64,000 nt of DNA from Bacteroidota bacterium (GCA_018266915.1 JAFDZM010000100.1:1-64000), one strand, 5' to 3'. Numbered from the stretch's first letter, positions 25,516-35,852 are shown. A program made the numbers and translations. Notes: a model not told the origin generated them from the letters alone.

Positions 25516-25551
25516 ATGTTAATATCAATCTAAAAACGGCGAGGAAAAATT

Positions 25552-25998
25552 ATGAATAGTACATTCTACACATTTATGACCCTGGCGGTAGGCACATGCC
25601 TGCCTGTAATGGCTGCAGCGAACGGTTCTCTGGGGAAAACGCTGGGCAGCCCTTTTATCGCAACTTTATTGGCATTTATTGTAGCGTCTTGTATAATAAC
25701 TACGTTAATAGCGGTTACACGTACCCCATTGCCTTCAACAAGCCAGTTTTTAAGCACAAACTGGAGAATGTGGATCGGAGGGGTAATAATTGCAATGAAT
25801 ATCTTGGTATTCACAATTGTTCCGCAGAAAATTGGCGTTGGCAATACGGTAACTTTCTTTGTTGCTGGTCAAATCGTTTCATCAATGCTTATAGAAAGTT
25901 TCGGCTGGCTGAATTATCAACCTCACCCGGTGAATTGGGCCCGCATTGGTGGCGTTATGCTGTTGATTACGGGTGTAGTATTGATCAAGAAATTCTAA
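25552..25998 (+). CDS. small DMT-family transporter (YdcZ/DUF606 type)
   Basis: 148 residues, with about five membrane helices and short loops, the usual size of YdcZ-type half-length drug/metabolite transporters. Recognisable segments are ANGSLGKTLGSPFIATLLAF near the start, IVPQKIGVGNTVTFFVAGQ in the middle and IGGVMLLITGVVLIKKF at the end. Half-length members usually act as dimers in the inner membrane, often exporting small molecules. It lies downstream of operator 3 and 47 bases before the HAD gene, so it probably forms the third transcript of the TetR regulon. Confidence 0.85.
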   Translation: MNSTFYTFMTLAVGTCLPVMAAANGSLGKTLGSPFIATLLAFIVASCIITTLIAVTRTPLPSTSQFLSTNWRMWIGGVIIAMNILVFTIVPQKIGVGNTVTFFVAGQIVSSMLIESFGWLNYQPHPVNWARIGGVMLLITGVVLIKKF

Positions 25999-26045
25999 GA
26001 AAACAATGGATAAATTTATTTGAAACGATAAGGAAGTTCGAACCT

Positions 26046-26825
26046 ATGGATAACGACAACAATTTTACCCGCAGAGATTTTATAAAAACAGGTGTGATTG
26101 GTTTAGCTGCAATCCAATTGCAGGATAGTTCATTTGCCCAGACTAATCCTAATACCCGTAAGGTTAAGGCAATCGTGTTTGATGGATTTGTAATTTTCAA
26201 TTCCGCTCCGGTCTTTCGGCTGGCTGATGACCTGTTCAAAGAAAAGAGCAGCGAATTATGTAAATTATGGCGAACAAAGCAGTTTGAATATACATGGCTG
26301 CGGACCGCTGCGAATAAGTACAAAGACTTTTGGCAAGTGACGGAAGACGCATTGATCTTCGCTTCAAAACAAGCAGGCGTTTCGCTGGCCGCCGATCAGA
26401 AACAACAGCTAATGGACGCCTATCTTGAGTTGGAAGTATGGCCGGATGTAAAAGACGGGTTAATAAAACTAAAGGAACTTGGATTTAGCCTTTCTTTTCT
26501 CTCCAATTTTACAGTATCCATGCTCACATCGTCTCTTCGCCACAACCATCTGGAGCCTTATTTTGATCATTTGCTGAGCACAGATCAGGTAGGATTTTTT
26601 AAGCCGGGCCCCTCTGCTTACCAAATGGGAATAAGGGCAACCGGCCTTAAAAAAGAAGAAATACTATTTGCAGCGTTTGGTGGCTGGGATGCTGCAGGGG
26701 CTAAGTTATTCGGATATCCTACTTATTGGGTAAATAGGGCTAATACAGTGACAGAAGAGTTGGGTGTGCAACCTGATGGCGTTGGCAAAACTCTAACAGA
26801 CCTCATAAAATTCGTCAACACATGA
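26046..26825 (+). CDS. haloacid dehalogenase type II-like protein with Tat signal
   Basis: 259 residues. The open frame extends back to 25596 over the DMT gene, but the ATG at 26046 begins directly at a twin-arginine signal (NNFTRRDFIKTG, cleavage near SSFAQ). The HAD core has nucleophile D46 (KAIVFDGF), motif II FLSNFT, motif III FFKPG and the type II signature GGWDAAGAKLFGYPTYWVNR. Residues expected from L-2-haloacid dehalogenases are altered: the loop YGT reads FVI, and the Ser and Asn before WD read Ala and Gly. Dehalogenase activity is therefore uncertain. It is probably in one transcript with the DMT gene. Confidence 0.85.
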   Translation: MDNDNNFTRRDFIKTGVIGLAAIQLQDSSFAQTNPNTRKVKAIVFDGFVIFNSAPVFRLADDLFKEKSSELCKLWRTKQFEYTWLRTAANKYKDFWQVTEDALIFASKQAGVSLAADQKQQLMDAYLELEVWPDVKDGLIKLKELGFSLSFLSNFTVSMLTSSLRHNHLEPYFDHLLSTDQVGFFKPGPSAYQMGIRATGLKKEEILFAAFGGWDAAGAKLFGYPTYWVNRANTVTEELGVQPDGVGKTLTDLIKFVNT

Positions 26826-27075
26826 AATTTATCTAAAGCCACAACTCATTAAATAGATTTCTGATCTTTCAACTGATCTCTAAGAGTCGAATTCGTTACC
26901 CGATTAACATTTTTATATCTAAAATGAACTTTTTGTATCACAGAGTTGCATAAATAATCCGGTAGTTTTGGAGCAAACCAATTGCGGGATAGCGAGTATT
27001 AAACTGCTATTCCTGCTAATAAACAGTTTGTTATAAAATAATTAGAATAAAAATCCGTAATATCAGGATCGAAAA

Positions 27076-29448
27076 ATGAGATTGAAAACTACTGCCCTGA
27101 ATTTTTTAAAACTATTTTTTTTATCGGCTGCTTTTGTGTGCTTTAATGCCATAAATTCCTTCGCAGCCATCAAATCGTACCAGGTAAAATCTAATGAAGT
27201 CGTCTTTAAACTTGATAAGGGCCTGATGAAAATTGTGATCTGTAAGGATGATGTGATCGAGGTGAAATACACTATTTTTGATGAGTTCCCGAAGTTCAAC
27301 TCATTAATTATCGACCATAAATGGCAACCGGCGACTTTTAAATTCGACCAGGATAAAGCAAATTATACTATAACTACACAACGCTTGAAAGTGGTCGTTA
27401 ACAAAGCAACTAATGCCATCACCTATAAAAACCTGCAAGGCGAAACGATCACTTCAGAAGGTTCGGAAAACAAAACCATGAAAGCTGCTACCGTTGCAGG
27501 CATCGAAACCTATAATATTAGCACCGAGTTCAACTCGCCATCAAACGAAGCGCTTTATGGCTTGGGCTGCCATCCCGAAGATAGCCTGTCTATCAACTAT
27601 AAAGGCCGCAACCAGGATTTGGCCATCCGGTATATGACCGGCGCTATTCCTGTGCTTTTGTCTACAAATGGCTATGGCCTGCTGTGGGACAATTATTCGG
27701 CCTCTAACTTTTATGGCACGGTGGATAATAATACCAAATTCAAATATGTATCGGAAAGCGGCAAGCAGGTAGATTACTATTTCTTCTACGGCCCCGATTT
27801 TGACCAGATCATTAACCTGTACCGTACTGCCACCGGCAAAGCGCCTATGTATGCTAAATGGGCGTTTGGGTTGTTCCAATCGCAGGACAGGTATATGAGC
27901 CAGAAGGAAATCCTTTCTGTTAAGGATAAATACCGCGATAACCATATCCCGGTAGACGTAATCGTGCAAGACTGGTATTACTGGGATCCGCTGCCTATTG
28001 GTTCTCATGTAATGAAACCTGAGCGTTATCCTAACCCAAAAGCAATGATGGATGAATTGCATAAGGCACATATTCATGGCATGATCTCTATCTGGCCGGT
28101 CTTCGGAAAAGGTACCAAAAATTACGATGCACTTGAGAAAATGGGCGGACTAACCAGCATCACCTGGGATAATATCGTTACGCATACTTTTGATACCTAT
28201 TACGATGCGCACAACCCTAAAGCCCGTGATTTGTACTGGCAGCAAGCCCGCGACAGTTTGGTGAAACGATATGGCTGGGATGCCTGGTGGATAGATCAAT
28301 GCGAACCGGACAATGGAACACTGCTTGATGCCCGTCGCCAAGCGACATTCTATACCGGCAAAGGGATAGATTACTTTAACACCTACTCGCTGGAACATAC
28401 AAAGGGAATTTACCAGGGCTGGCGCAAGGATATTCCGGCTAAGCGGGCATACTTCCTGGCACGGCAATCATTCGCCGGTGTTCAGCGGAATGGAGCTACT
28501 TTATGGTCATCGGATATTTTCTGTTCGTTCAAAGCTTTTAAAGAGCAAGTGCCACAGGGTATAAATGCTTGTGCATCGGGCATACCATACTGGACATCAG
28601 ATATTGGCGGTTATCAATACTACTGGAAAGCCCCGGATTGGTCTAAACCTGAATTTAGAGAGCTGTTTACACGCTGGTTCCAGTTTGGTGCTTTCTGCCC
28701 TATATTCCGTATCCATGGAAAGGGGGAACGCGCTTTATTCTCCGACAATTGGGATGCAGAGACTAAAGCCATCCTGTTGAAATACGATAACCTGCGCTAC
28801 AGGCTGTTGCCTTATATCTATTCACTCGCAGGTCGTGTAACTACTGATAATTACACTATCATGCGTTCGTTGTCTTTTGATTTCAGGAAAGACCCTAATA
28901 CTTATAATATTCCGGATCAGTATATGTTTGGTCCCGCATTTTTGGTGAACCCGGTAACAGCACATGGCGAGAATGAACGGAAAGTGTATCTGCCTAAAAC
29001 CAAATGGTACGACTTCTGGACCGGCAAAGAACTTAACGGCGGAAAAACAATCGATGCACCTGCGACTATAGCTACAATGCCACTTTATGTAAAAGCAGGG
29101 TCAATTATCCCGATGGGGCCTGAAATGGAATATGCTACACAAAAACCAGCTGATAAGATCGAACTGCGTATTTATCCCGGTGCAGATGGCTCTTTCAAAA
29201 TGTATGAGGACGAGAACGATAATTACAATTACGAAAAAGGAGCTTACGCTAACTTCACTATTACCTGGAAGGATAAAACCCGTGAGCTGATGATATCCGA
29301 CACCAAAGGAAATTTCCCGGGGATGCTAAAACATCACACATTTAATGTAGTGCTGGTTGGCAAAGACAAGGGAACGGGCGTCGCCGTCGCACAAAAGTTT
29401 GATAAAGTGGTGCAGTATTCGGGCAAAGCTACTGTTGTAAAATTGTGA
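27076..29448 (+). CDS. GH31 alpha-xylosidase-like glycosidase
   Basis: 790 residues with a signal peptide (about 1-26, ending NSFAA). An N-terminal beta-sandwich precedes the barrel (about 240-600). Probable nucleophile is D407 in WWIDQCEPD, and probable acid/base D480 in LWSSDIF. Further GH31 motifs are DVIVQDWYYWDP (about 294-305) and the TSDIGGY segment ending at about 512. A C-terminal beta domain follows. The overall pattern is nearer bacterial alpha-xylosidases than alpha-glucosidases, but specificity is inferred. The retaining enzyme probably acts in the periplasm. It lies just before a GH35 gene and the hybrid regulator. Confidence 0.92.
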   Translation: MRLKTTALNFLKLFFLSAAFVCFNAINSFAAIKSYQVKSNEVVFKLDKGLMKIVICKDDVIEVKYTIFDEFPKFNSLIIDHKWQPATFKFDQDKANYTITTQRLKVVVNKATNAITYKNLQGETITSEGSENKTMKAATVAGIETYNISTEFNSPSNEALYGLGCHPEDSLSINYKGRNQDLAIRYMTGAIPVLLSTNGYGLLWDNYSASNFYGTVDNNTKFKYVSESGKQVDYYFFYGPDFDQIINLYRTATGKAPMYAKWAFGLFQSQDRYMSQKEILSVKDKYRDNHIPVDVIVQDWYYWDPLPIGSHVMKPERYPNPKAMMDELHKAHIHGMISIWPVFGKGTKNYDALEKMGGLTSITWDNIVTHTFDTYYDAHNPKARDLYWQQARDSLVKRYGWDAWWIDQCEPDNGTLLDARRQATFYTGKGIDYFNTYSLEHTKGIYQGWRKDIPAKRAYFLARQSFAGVQRNGATLWSSDIFCSFKAFKEQVPQGINACASGIPYWTSDIGGYQYYWKAPDWSKPEFRELFTRWFQFGAFCPIFRIHGKGERALFSDNWDAETKAILLKYDNLRYRLLPYIYSLAGRVTTDNYTIMRSLSFDFRKDPNTYNIPDQYMFGPAFLVNPVTAHGENERKVYLPKTKWYDFWTGKELNGGKTIDAPATIATMPLYVKAGSIIPMGPEMEYATQKPADKIELRIYPGADGSFKMYEDENDNYNYEKGAYANFTITWKDKTRELMISDTKGNFPGMLKHHTFNVVLVGKDKGTGVAVAQKFDKVVQYSGKATVVKL

Positions 29449-29522
29449 TAAAAAACAAATAAAAACTTTCTTCCTAAGTGTAGCTGCCGTATGCCTGCAA
29501 GTATCTCGCTTAGGAAAAACTG

Positions 29523-29687
29523 CTCCGTTAGGAGCTAAATGTTGGTAGAAACAACAATCGACATGATGTTTTTGCGCCGGTAGGTGCAAAATTAAACGTT
29601 AGGCATGGCGAAGATGTATTGCACCTAAGGCAAAAAAATGGATATTGTATCTGTTTTCTACCAACATGTTACCCGATGGGGTAAATT
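29523..29687 (+). repeat. hairpin-array repeat, copy A
   Basis: Order of parts: a GCTCCgttaGGAGC hairpin; ATGTTGGTAGAAA (29539-29551), answered by TTTCTACCAACAT (29655-29667); an imperfect TTTTGCGCC/GGTGCAAAA hairpin between them; and TTACCCgatgGGGTAA at the end. The same order in reverse orientation is found at 31420-31566. It fills most of the 345-base gap between GH31 and GH35. Confidence 0.8.
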
Positions 29688-29793
29688 ATAAAGATGTGAG
29701 TACATGGTAGCTGATTCCAGGGGAGGGGCTATTGGTATTGCTTAATTTTATTCAATGTAAATACCGGTTAAACTAAGATATCTAAATATCATA

Positions 29794-31398
29794 ATGAGAA
29801 TAATAAAAGCTATATTCCTTTGCCTTGCATTGGTGTGGTGCGGGAATGTATTCAGCCAAACGGCAATGCCAAAAATTATTGAAAAAGATGGCCGCTATGC
29901 ATTATTGGTAGATGGTAAACCTTTTTTGATGTTGGGTGGTCAGGCCCACAACTCCAGCGGTTGGCCGGGCATGATGCCCGGGGTATGGAGGTCTGTTAAA
30001 CTGATGCATGCCAATACGCTGGAAGTCCCGATTTATTGGGAACAGATCGAGCCTCAACACGGCAAGTTTGATTTTTCTATTGTTGATACCTTGCTTACAC
30101 AGGCACGTCAGCATAAAATACGTTTGGTATTACTTTGGTTTGGTACCTGGAAAAACGGAAGCAGCCATTACATGCCCGGATGGATGAAGATGGAACCATC
30201 AAAATATCCAAACATTACAGGTAAAAATGGCCAGCCTATCGATTCACCATCACCACATATAAAGGCGACGCTGGATGCTGATATCAACGCATTTTCAACC
30301 GTAATGCGCTACCTGAAAAAGGCAGACCCGCAGCATACAGTGATCATGATGCAGGTAGAAAATGAATCAGGCTCATGGGGGAGTGTGCGCGATTACTCTG
30401 CCATTGCTCAAAAACTGTTTGAAGAACCTGTTCCTGCTGAATTATTGAAACCTGAAGTGCTGAAAGCGTTGAATGTTCCCGCAGGTTCCGAAGGTACATG
30501 GTCAAAAGTATTTGGCGACAGGGCCGATGAATATTTCCAGGCATGGTCCATTGCCCGTTTTGTGGGACTAGTAGCTGCAGCCGGTAAAAAAGAATATCCA
30601 TTGCCGATGTATACCAATGCTGCTCTCCGTGATCCGCTGACCAACCCGCCGGCAACCAACTACGAAAGCGGCGGCCCAACAGATAATGTGATTCCGATAT
30701 GGAAAGTAGCTGCACCGGCACTTGACCTGGTTGCGCCTGATATTTATTTGTCGGGCAGTGAGCGCATATTGAAAGTGATCGGGCTGTATGGCCGTTCGGA
30801 TAATGCTCTCTTCGTTCCTGAAGCGGGTTTAAGTTCTGATAAATCAAGATACTTGTATGATGTTTTGGCTCACGGCGGTATTGGTTTTTCGCCATTCGGT
30901 ATAGACGATAATGGGCGGGGTTTAACAGAAACTGAGTTAAAGGAAGATATCAAACCTTTTGCAAGTGATTATGAAGTGTTATCCCCAATGGCATCTGAAA
31001 TGGCATTATGGGCGTTTGAAGGAAAGATAAAAGCTGTTGTAGAGCATGAAGACCACGCCAATCAAACCATAGATTTGGGAGAATGGCAGGCTGTTGTAAC
31101 CTTCGGTACGCGACAGGGAGGAGAGAAGTTCCAGAATAAAGAGCCTCATGGCAAAATGATGATTGTTCAGTTAGGTGAGAATAAATTTATGTTGATCGGA
31201 TCATTATGTCATATCACTTTTCATCCTACAGGTAAAAATACCGGCAAGGCCTGGCAATATCTTAAAACAGAAGAAGGAAGTTATCATAACGGAACATTTA
31301 AACCGTTGCGCATACTCAATGGCGATGAGACCGATTGGGGAGGGCCAGCTTTTGGTGTAAAGCCGACTGTTGTGCAGACATCATTGATCACACGTTAA
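29794..31398 (+). CDS. GH35 beta-galactosidase with DUF5597 domain
   Basis: 534 residues with a signal peptide (about 1-21, NVFSQ). The GH35 barrel (about 30-370) shows the acid/base E191 in MMQVENESGSW and the probable nucleophile E343 in FVPEAGLSS. The C-terminal 150 residues match the beta-rich DUF5597 domain that follows the barrel in many Bacteroidota GH35 proteins. It is a retaining exo-beta-galactosidase by family, secreted to the periplasm. It is flanked by two inverted copies of the same intergenic repeat and lies between GH31 and the hybrid regulator. Confidence 0.92.
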   Translation: MRIIKAIFLCLALVWCGNVFSQTAMPKIIEKDGRYALLVDGKPFLMLGGQAHNSSGWPGMMPGVWRSVKLMHANTLEVPIYWEQIEPQHGKFDFSIVDTLLTQARQHKIRLVLLWFGTWKNGSSHYMPGWMKMEPSKYPNITGKNGQPIDSPSPHIKATLDADINAFSTVMRYLKKADPQHTVIMMQVENESGSWGSVRDYSAIAQKLFEEPVPAELLKPEVLKALNVPAGSEGTWSKVFGDRADEYFQAWSIARFVGLVAAAGKKEYPLPMYTNAALRDPLTNPPATNYESGGPTDNVIPIWKVAAPALDLVAPDIYLSGSERILKVIGLYGRSDNALFVPEAGLSSDKSRYLYDVLAHGGIGFSPFGIDDNGRGLTETELKEDIKPFASDYEVLSPMASEMALWAFEGKIKAVVEHEDHANQTIDLGEWQAVVTFGTRQGGEKFQNKEPHGKMMIVQLGENKFMLIGSLCHITFHPTGKNTGKAWQYLKTEEGSYHNGTFKPLRILNGDETDWGGPAFGVKPTVVQTSLITR

Positions 31399-31419
31399 AT
31401 CTTTAATAAACGAGCAACT

Positions 31420-31566
31420 GGGTTAACCCGACATTATTGATTTTTTGCGCCATAGGCGCAATATGTTTCCCACCAGTGCTATTGGCATGCATACCGGTTT
31501 TGTACCTACGGCGCAAAAAATCCTTTTTAATTATTTTTCTACAAACATTTAGCTTCGTCAGGAGCT
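31420..31566 (-). repeat. hairpin-array repeat, copy B
   Basis: GGGTTAACCC palindrome at the left (31420-31429). GATTTTTTGCGCC (31439-31451) pairs perfectly with GGCGCAAAAAATC (31510-31522). TTGCGCCataGGCGCAA forms a hairpin at 31445-31461. TTTCTACAAACATTTAGCT lies at the right. Read in reverse it matches copy A part by part. It occupies the gap between GH35 and the hybrid regulator. Confidence 0.8.
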
Positions 31567-31679
31567 GTTTTAGAAGAATGTTAATTTTATTTTCATCCAA
31601 TTAATTGTTTAACATACAATTATTAATATATTAGTGCTTAGTATCTATCTCTCAGGATACGGGCGACCAATTATTGACT

Positions 31680-34600
31680 ATGCGTTTCAGGGCTGTTATA
31701 TCGATCTTATCACTTTTTGTTGTACATTCTTATCTGTACGCGCAGAAAAATATTTACCAGTTTTCGCATCTCGATATTTCTAACGGCCTGTCCAACAATC
31801 GCGTCAGCTGTATTTTTAAGGATGCCAATGGTTTTATGTGGTTCGGCACTACATCAGGGCTGAACAGGTATGACGGCTATAAATTCAAGGTATTTAAACA
31901 TGAGCCAGGTGATCCGAATTCGTTGATCGATAACAATGTGATGCGTATTGAAGAAGGCCCTGATAGAAGCATGTGGTTATATACCCATAGCGGTATAAGT
32001 GTTTATAATTCCAATACTGAATCGTTTGCCAATGACCTCCTGCGTGAGCTTGCCCGCTACAAAGTCCCCACCGACCAGCTGACTGCAATCAGAAAGGACC
32101 ACAACGGTAATTTTTGGTTTCTGACAAACAATAAAGGCGTATTTTTTTATAATACCCATACTAAAACAACGCAATCCTACAGTACCCTGGCAAACTACCC
32201 GGCGATACTGCACTCAGATAATGTAACAGATGTTGTTGATGGTGGAAATAATAAAATCTGGTTTGTTTATAGTGATGGCGTGATTGATGAGATCGATATC
32301 CATTCCAATCACCTGCTTTCGCGAGACTTTGCTTTAAACAGAGCATCCAAAAATCGCCCCGAAGTTTATTCGGCTATATTAGGCAACGATAGAAATCTAT
32401 GGATCTACGCAGCGGGAACGTTCGAAGGGGTTTATACCTATAATACGGAAACCCGGGCCCTGGCGCATTATGGCAAAGATACGCCACAGATCAGCCTCAA
32501 TACCAATGTAATCAACAGCATAGTTAAGGGTAATGATAATAATATCTGGATTGGGACAGATCACGGCGGCATTAACCTGGTCGACGCACAGACGCACAAG
32601 ATAACATACTTGCTCAATAAGGAAGATGATGGCAAATCACTCAGCGGCGATTGTGTGGAATTATACAAAGACAATACCGGCATCATTTGGGCCGGGACCT
32701 ATAAGCAAGGTGTAAGCTATTTTCATAAAGGGATAATCCAGTTCCCGTTGATCAAGCATTATCTTTCAAATAGTGCCAGTTTGCCTTATGAGGATGTTGA
32801 CTGCTTTGTTGAAGATGCAAAAGGAAATCTTTGGATAGGCACTAATGGCGGGGGACTTATTTTTTATGATAAAGCATCTAAAAAATATAGCCGGTTCAAA
32901 CATGATCCGGCAAATCCAAAAAGTTTATCAAATGATGTGATCGTAAGTCTGCGTATCGATCATGAAAACAGATTGTGGATAGGTACCTATTTTGGCGGAT
33001 TGGAGCGTTTGAATGGTAATACTTTTATTCACTACCGGCACAATGACCAGATTCCGGGAAGTATTTCGGATGACCGGGTGTACAGCATTTTTGAAGATTC
33101 ATCACAGAAATTATGGGTGGGCACTTTTGCCGGTGCGATGAATATTTATGATCCTAAAACAGATAGTTTTATTCATCCGCACTACGCAATGACTTCCGAG
33201 TATACCGCTGTAATTTATGAGGATCGTCAAAAAAACATCTGGATAGGAAGGGATAAAGGCATTGATATTATTGAAAACGCAACAGGCGCTGTAAAGCATT
33301 ATTATAATAATCCCAAAAATGCCAATAGCCTGATCGATAATGATGTAAATAGCATCATTCAGGATAGCCGCGGATTTTTCTGGATTGGCACTAAAGATGG
33401 GTTAAGTATCCTGAATACTAAAACCAATACTTTTACCAATGTTGACGAGCGAAAGGGCCTGCCCACCAATAGTGTATTGAATATACTGGAAGATAAAAGC
33501 GGCATCATGTGGATCAGTACTGCTAATGGTTTGGTCAGTGTAAGTTTGAGTAGTGCGAATGACCCGAATAGCTATCAGATACATAAATATGATGAATTTG
33601 ACGGTCTGCAGGGAAGGGAATATAATGCCAATGCAGCCTACAAAACCAGGAATGGCGAAATGATATTCGGTGGCGCGCATGGCTTTAACTGGTTCAACCC
33701 GGAAAGCATCCATGCCTTTTCGCTGAAACCTAAATTGATATTTACTGACTTTCAGCTATTTAACAGGAGCGCCAAAGTAGGCGATACGATTGAAGGCAGG
33801 GTTGTTTTAACCCAGTCGATCACGGAAACACAATCACTTGTGCTGAAGCACAACGAGAATGTGTTTAGTGTGGAGTTTGCTGCCTGCGATTATTTTAACC
33901 CGGATAAAATCATCTATCAATACAAACTGGAAGACTTTGACAAGCAATGGCTGCTCGCCCCAAAAGGCTCACGCAAAGCTACCTACACCAACCTGGATGC
34001 AGGTGACTATGTATTAAAAGTAAAAGCCAGCAATCCCAACGATCCCGGTCACGAAAGCTATGCCACGCTGAACATCAAAATATTGCCTCCTTTTTGGAAG
34101 ACTACCTGGGCTTATATATTATACGTAGCAGCATTTGTGGGACTATTGTTGTATATCCGTCATAGGGGTATTTTGAAGATACGCAGGGAGTTCGAGCAAA
34201 AGCAACATGAACTGGAGGCTGAGCGGAAACTGGCAAAAGAACGCGAGGAGGCTCGCCGAATGCATGAGCTCGATTTGATGAAGATCAAATTCTTTACCAA
34301 TGTAAGCCATGAGTTCAGAACGCCTTTATCATTAATAATATCCCCAATCGACACGCTGATCAAGCATAACGATAAACCGGAACACCAGCAACAGTTGTTA
34401 ATGATCAAAAGAAATGGTCGCCGCCTGCTCAACCTGGTAAACCAGCTGCTCGATTTCCGTAAAATGGAGTTTAAAGAGCTGAAATTGAACCTGCAAAAAG
34501 GCGATATCGCTCATTTTGTAAAAGAAGTCTGCTTCTCGTTTGCTGACATGGCCGATCAGAATAATATCAACTATGTATTCGACAGCGAGATAGAGCACCT

Positions 34601-35852
34601 GATCACCAATTTTGATAAGGATAAGATAGAACGGGTATTGTTTAATGTTCTATCCAATGCATTTAAGTTCACCTCATCCGGCGGGCATATCAGTGTATTC
34701 CTGAGTCTGGATAATAATCAGGAAAATGACACAGGGCAGCTGCTTGAAATAAAGGTGATGGATACCGGTATTGGCATCCCAAAAGAAAAGCAGGAAAAAA
34801 TATTCGAGCGCTTCTTCCAGGATAACCTGCCGGAAAGCCTGTTGAACCAGGGAAGCGGTATCGGCCTATCCATCAGCCGCGAGTTTGTAAGGATGCATAA
34901 TGGTGAGATTTATGTAGAAAGTGAGCCAGGGGATGGCAGCTGTTTTACTATTCGTATTCCGGTGTGTGCTGAATATGAAAAGGTTAGCTATACTGCGCCG
35001 GCAATCAAGCAATCAGGCCAGGCATCAAAATCCAGTGAGCATATTCTCGATTCAGGTAAAAAACCGATTATCCTGCTGATAGAAGATAATGATGATTTGA
35101 GGTTTTATCTGAAAGATAACCTAAAACAAAGCTTTCATATTATGGAGGCGGTTAATGGCAAAGATGGCTGGCAAAAAACATTAGCTATGCATCCTGATTT
35201 AGTAGTAAGCGATATTGCCATGCCTGAAATGAATGGTCTTGACTTATGCACCAAAATCAGGCATGATGAGCGCACTGCCCATACACCGATCATATTATTG
35301 ACGGCGTTAAGTGAGGAAGCCGATTTGCTGGCCGGTACAGAATGCGGTGCTAACGATTATATTACTAAGCCGTTCAATTTCGAGATATTGTTATCAAAAA
35401 TTAATGGCCTGTTGCAGATGCAGCAAACACTGAAAAAGACCTACCAGAAACAGGTGGAGATCCAGGCGCAGGATATGGATATTATATCTGAAGATCAAAA
35501 ATTTCTGAAGAATACGCTGGCTTGCATCGAGAAGAATATTACCAATCCGAATTTCTCCGTTGAAGAACTGAGCCGCCAGATGTCGTTAAGCAGGGTATCG
35601 CTTTATAAACGTCTGTTAACTCTGACGGGCAAAACACCTGTCGAATGTATCCGTACCATCCGCTTGAAACGGGCCGTGCAATTGCTGGAGAAGAGCAAAC
35701 TCAGTATTGCCAGCATAGCTTACGAAGTCGGCTTCAATAACCCGACTTATTTCTCAAAGGTGTTCAAAGAAGAGTACGGAACACTGCCTTCCGAGTACCT
35801 CAATGAGCTTCGCAAACGTGAACCTTTACAGGTAGTTAATGAGTTTGAATAA
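31680..35852 (+). CDS. hybrid two-component system regulator (HTCS)
   Basis: 1,390 residues from the ATG at 31680. A TTG six bases upstream is in frame but unnecessary. A signal peptide ends near SYLYAQ. About thirteen two-component propeller repeats follow (about 25-660, e.g. WFGTTSGLNRYDG, IWIGTDHGGINL, LWIGTNGGGLIFYD), then a Y_Y_Y domain (about 720-795) and a TM helix (about 805-825). The histidine kinase has His877 in NVSHEFRTPLS, followed by the ATPase domain. The receiver has Asp1178 in VVSDIAMPEMNG, and the AraC DNA-binding domain ends near residue 1380. It senses a periplasmic glycan and should activate susC/D at 36231. Confidence 0.97.
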   Translation: MRFRAVISILSLFVVHSYLYAQKNIYQFSHLDISNGLSNNRVSCIFKDANGFMWFGTTSGLNRYDGYKFKVFKHEPGDPNSLIDNNVMRIEEGPDRSMWLYTHSGISVYNSNTESFANDLLRELARYKVPTDQLTAIRKDHNGNFWFLTNNKGVFFYNTHTKTTQSYSTLANYPAILHSDNVTDVVDGGNNKIWFVYSDGVIDEIDIHSNHLLSRDFALNRASKNRPEVYSAILGNDRNLWIYAAGTFEGVYTYNTETRALAHYGKDTPQISLNTNVINSIVKGNDNNIWIGTDHGGINLVDAQTHKITYLLNKEDDGKSLSGDCVELYKDNTGIIWAGTYKQGVSYFHKGIIQFPLIKHYLSNSASLPYEDVDCFVEDAKGNLWIGTNGGGLIFYDKASKKYSRFKHDPANPKSLSNDVIVSLRIDHENRLWIGTYFGGLERLNGNTFIHYRHNDQIPGSISDDRVYSIFEDSSQKLWVGTFAGAMNIYDPKTDSFIHPHYAMTSEYTAVIYEDRQKNIWIGRDKGIDIIENATGAVKHYYNNPKNANSLIDNDVNSIIQDSRGFFWIGTKDGLSILNTKTNTFTNVDERKGLPTNSVLNILEDKSGIMWISTANGLVSVSLSSANDPNSYQIHKYDEFDGLQGREYNANAAYKTRNGEMIFGGAHGFNWFNPESIHAFSLKPKLIFTDFQLFNRSAKVGDTIEGRVVLTQSITETQSLVLKHNENVFSVEFAACDYFNPDKIIYQYKLEDFDKQWLLAPKGSRKATYTNLDAGDYVLKVKASNPNDPGHESYATLNIKILPPFWKTTWAYILYVAAFVGLLLYIRHRGILKIRREFEQKQHELEAERKLAKEREEARRMHELDLMKIKFFTNVSHEFRTPLSLIISPIDTLIKHNDKPEHQQQLLMIKRNGRRLLNLVNQLLDFRKMEFKELKLNLQKGDIAHFVKEVCFSFADMADQNNINYVFDSEIEHLITNFDKDKIERVLFNVLSNAFKFTSSGGHISVFLSLDNNQENDTGQLLEIKVMDTGIGIPKEKQEKIFERFFQDNLPESLLNQGSGIGLSISREFVRMHNGEIYVESEPGDGSCFTIRIPVCAEYEKVSYTAPAIKQSGQASKSSEHILDSGKKPIILLIEDNDDLRFYLKDNLKQSFHIMEAVNGKDGWQKTLAMHPDLVVSDIAMPEMNGLDLCTKIRHDERTAHTPIILLTALSEEADLLAGTECGANDYITKPFNFEILLSKINGLLQMQQTLKKTYQKQVEIQAQDMDIISEDQKFLKNTLACIEKNITNPNFSVEELSRQMSLSRVSLYKRLLTLTGKTPVECIRTIRLKRAVQLLEKSKLSIASIAYEVGFNNPTYFSKVFKEEYGTLPSEYLNELRKREPLQVVNEFE

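Noticed and set aside
25596..26045. Long open frame extending the HAD gene 150 codons upstream
   Set aside because: It runs across the DMT transporter in another frame, and the translation shows no domain. The Tat signal starts at 26046.
26826..27075. HTCS-type site before GH31
   Set aside because: Only one partial TTAACATTT match at about 26904 and no second phased copy.
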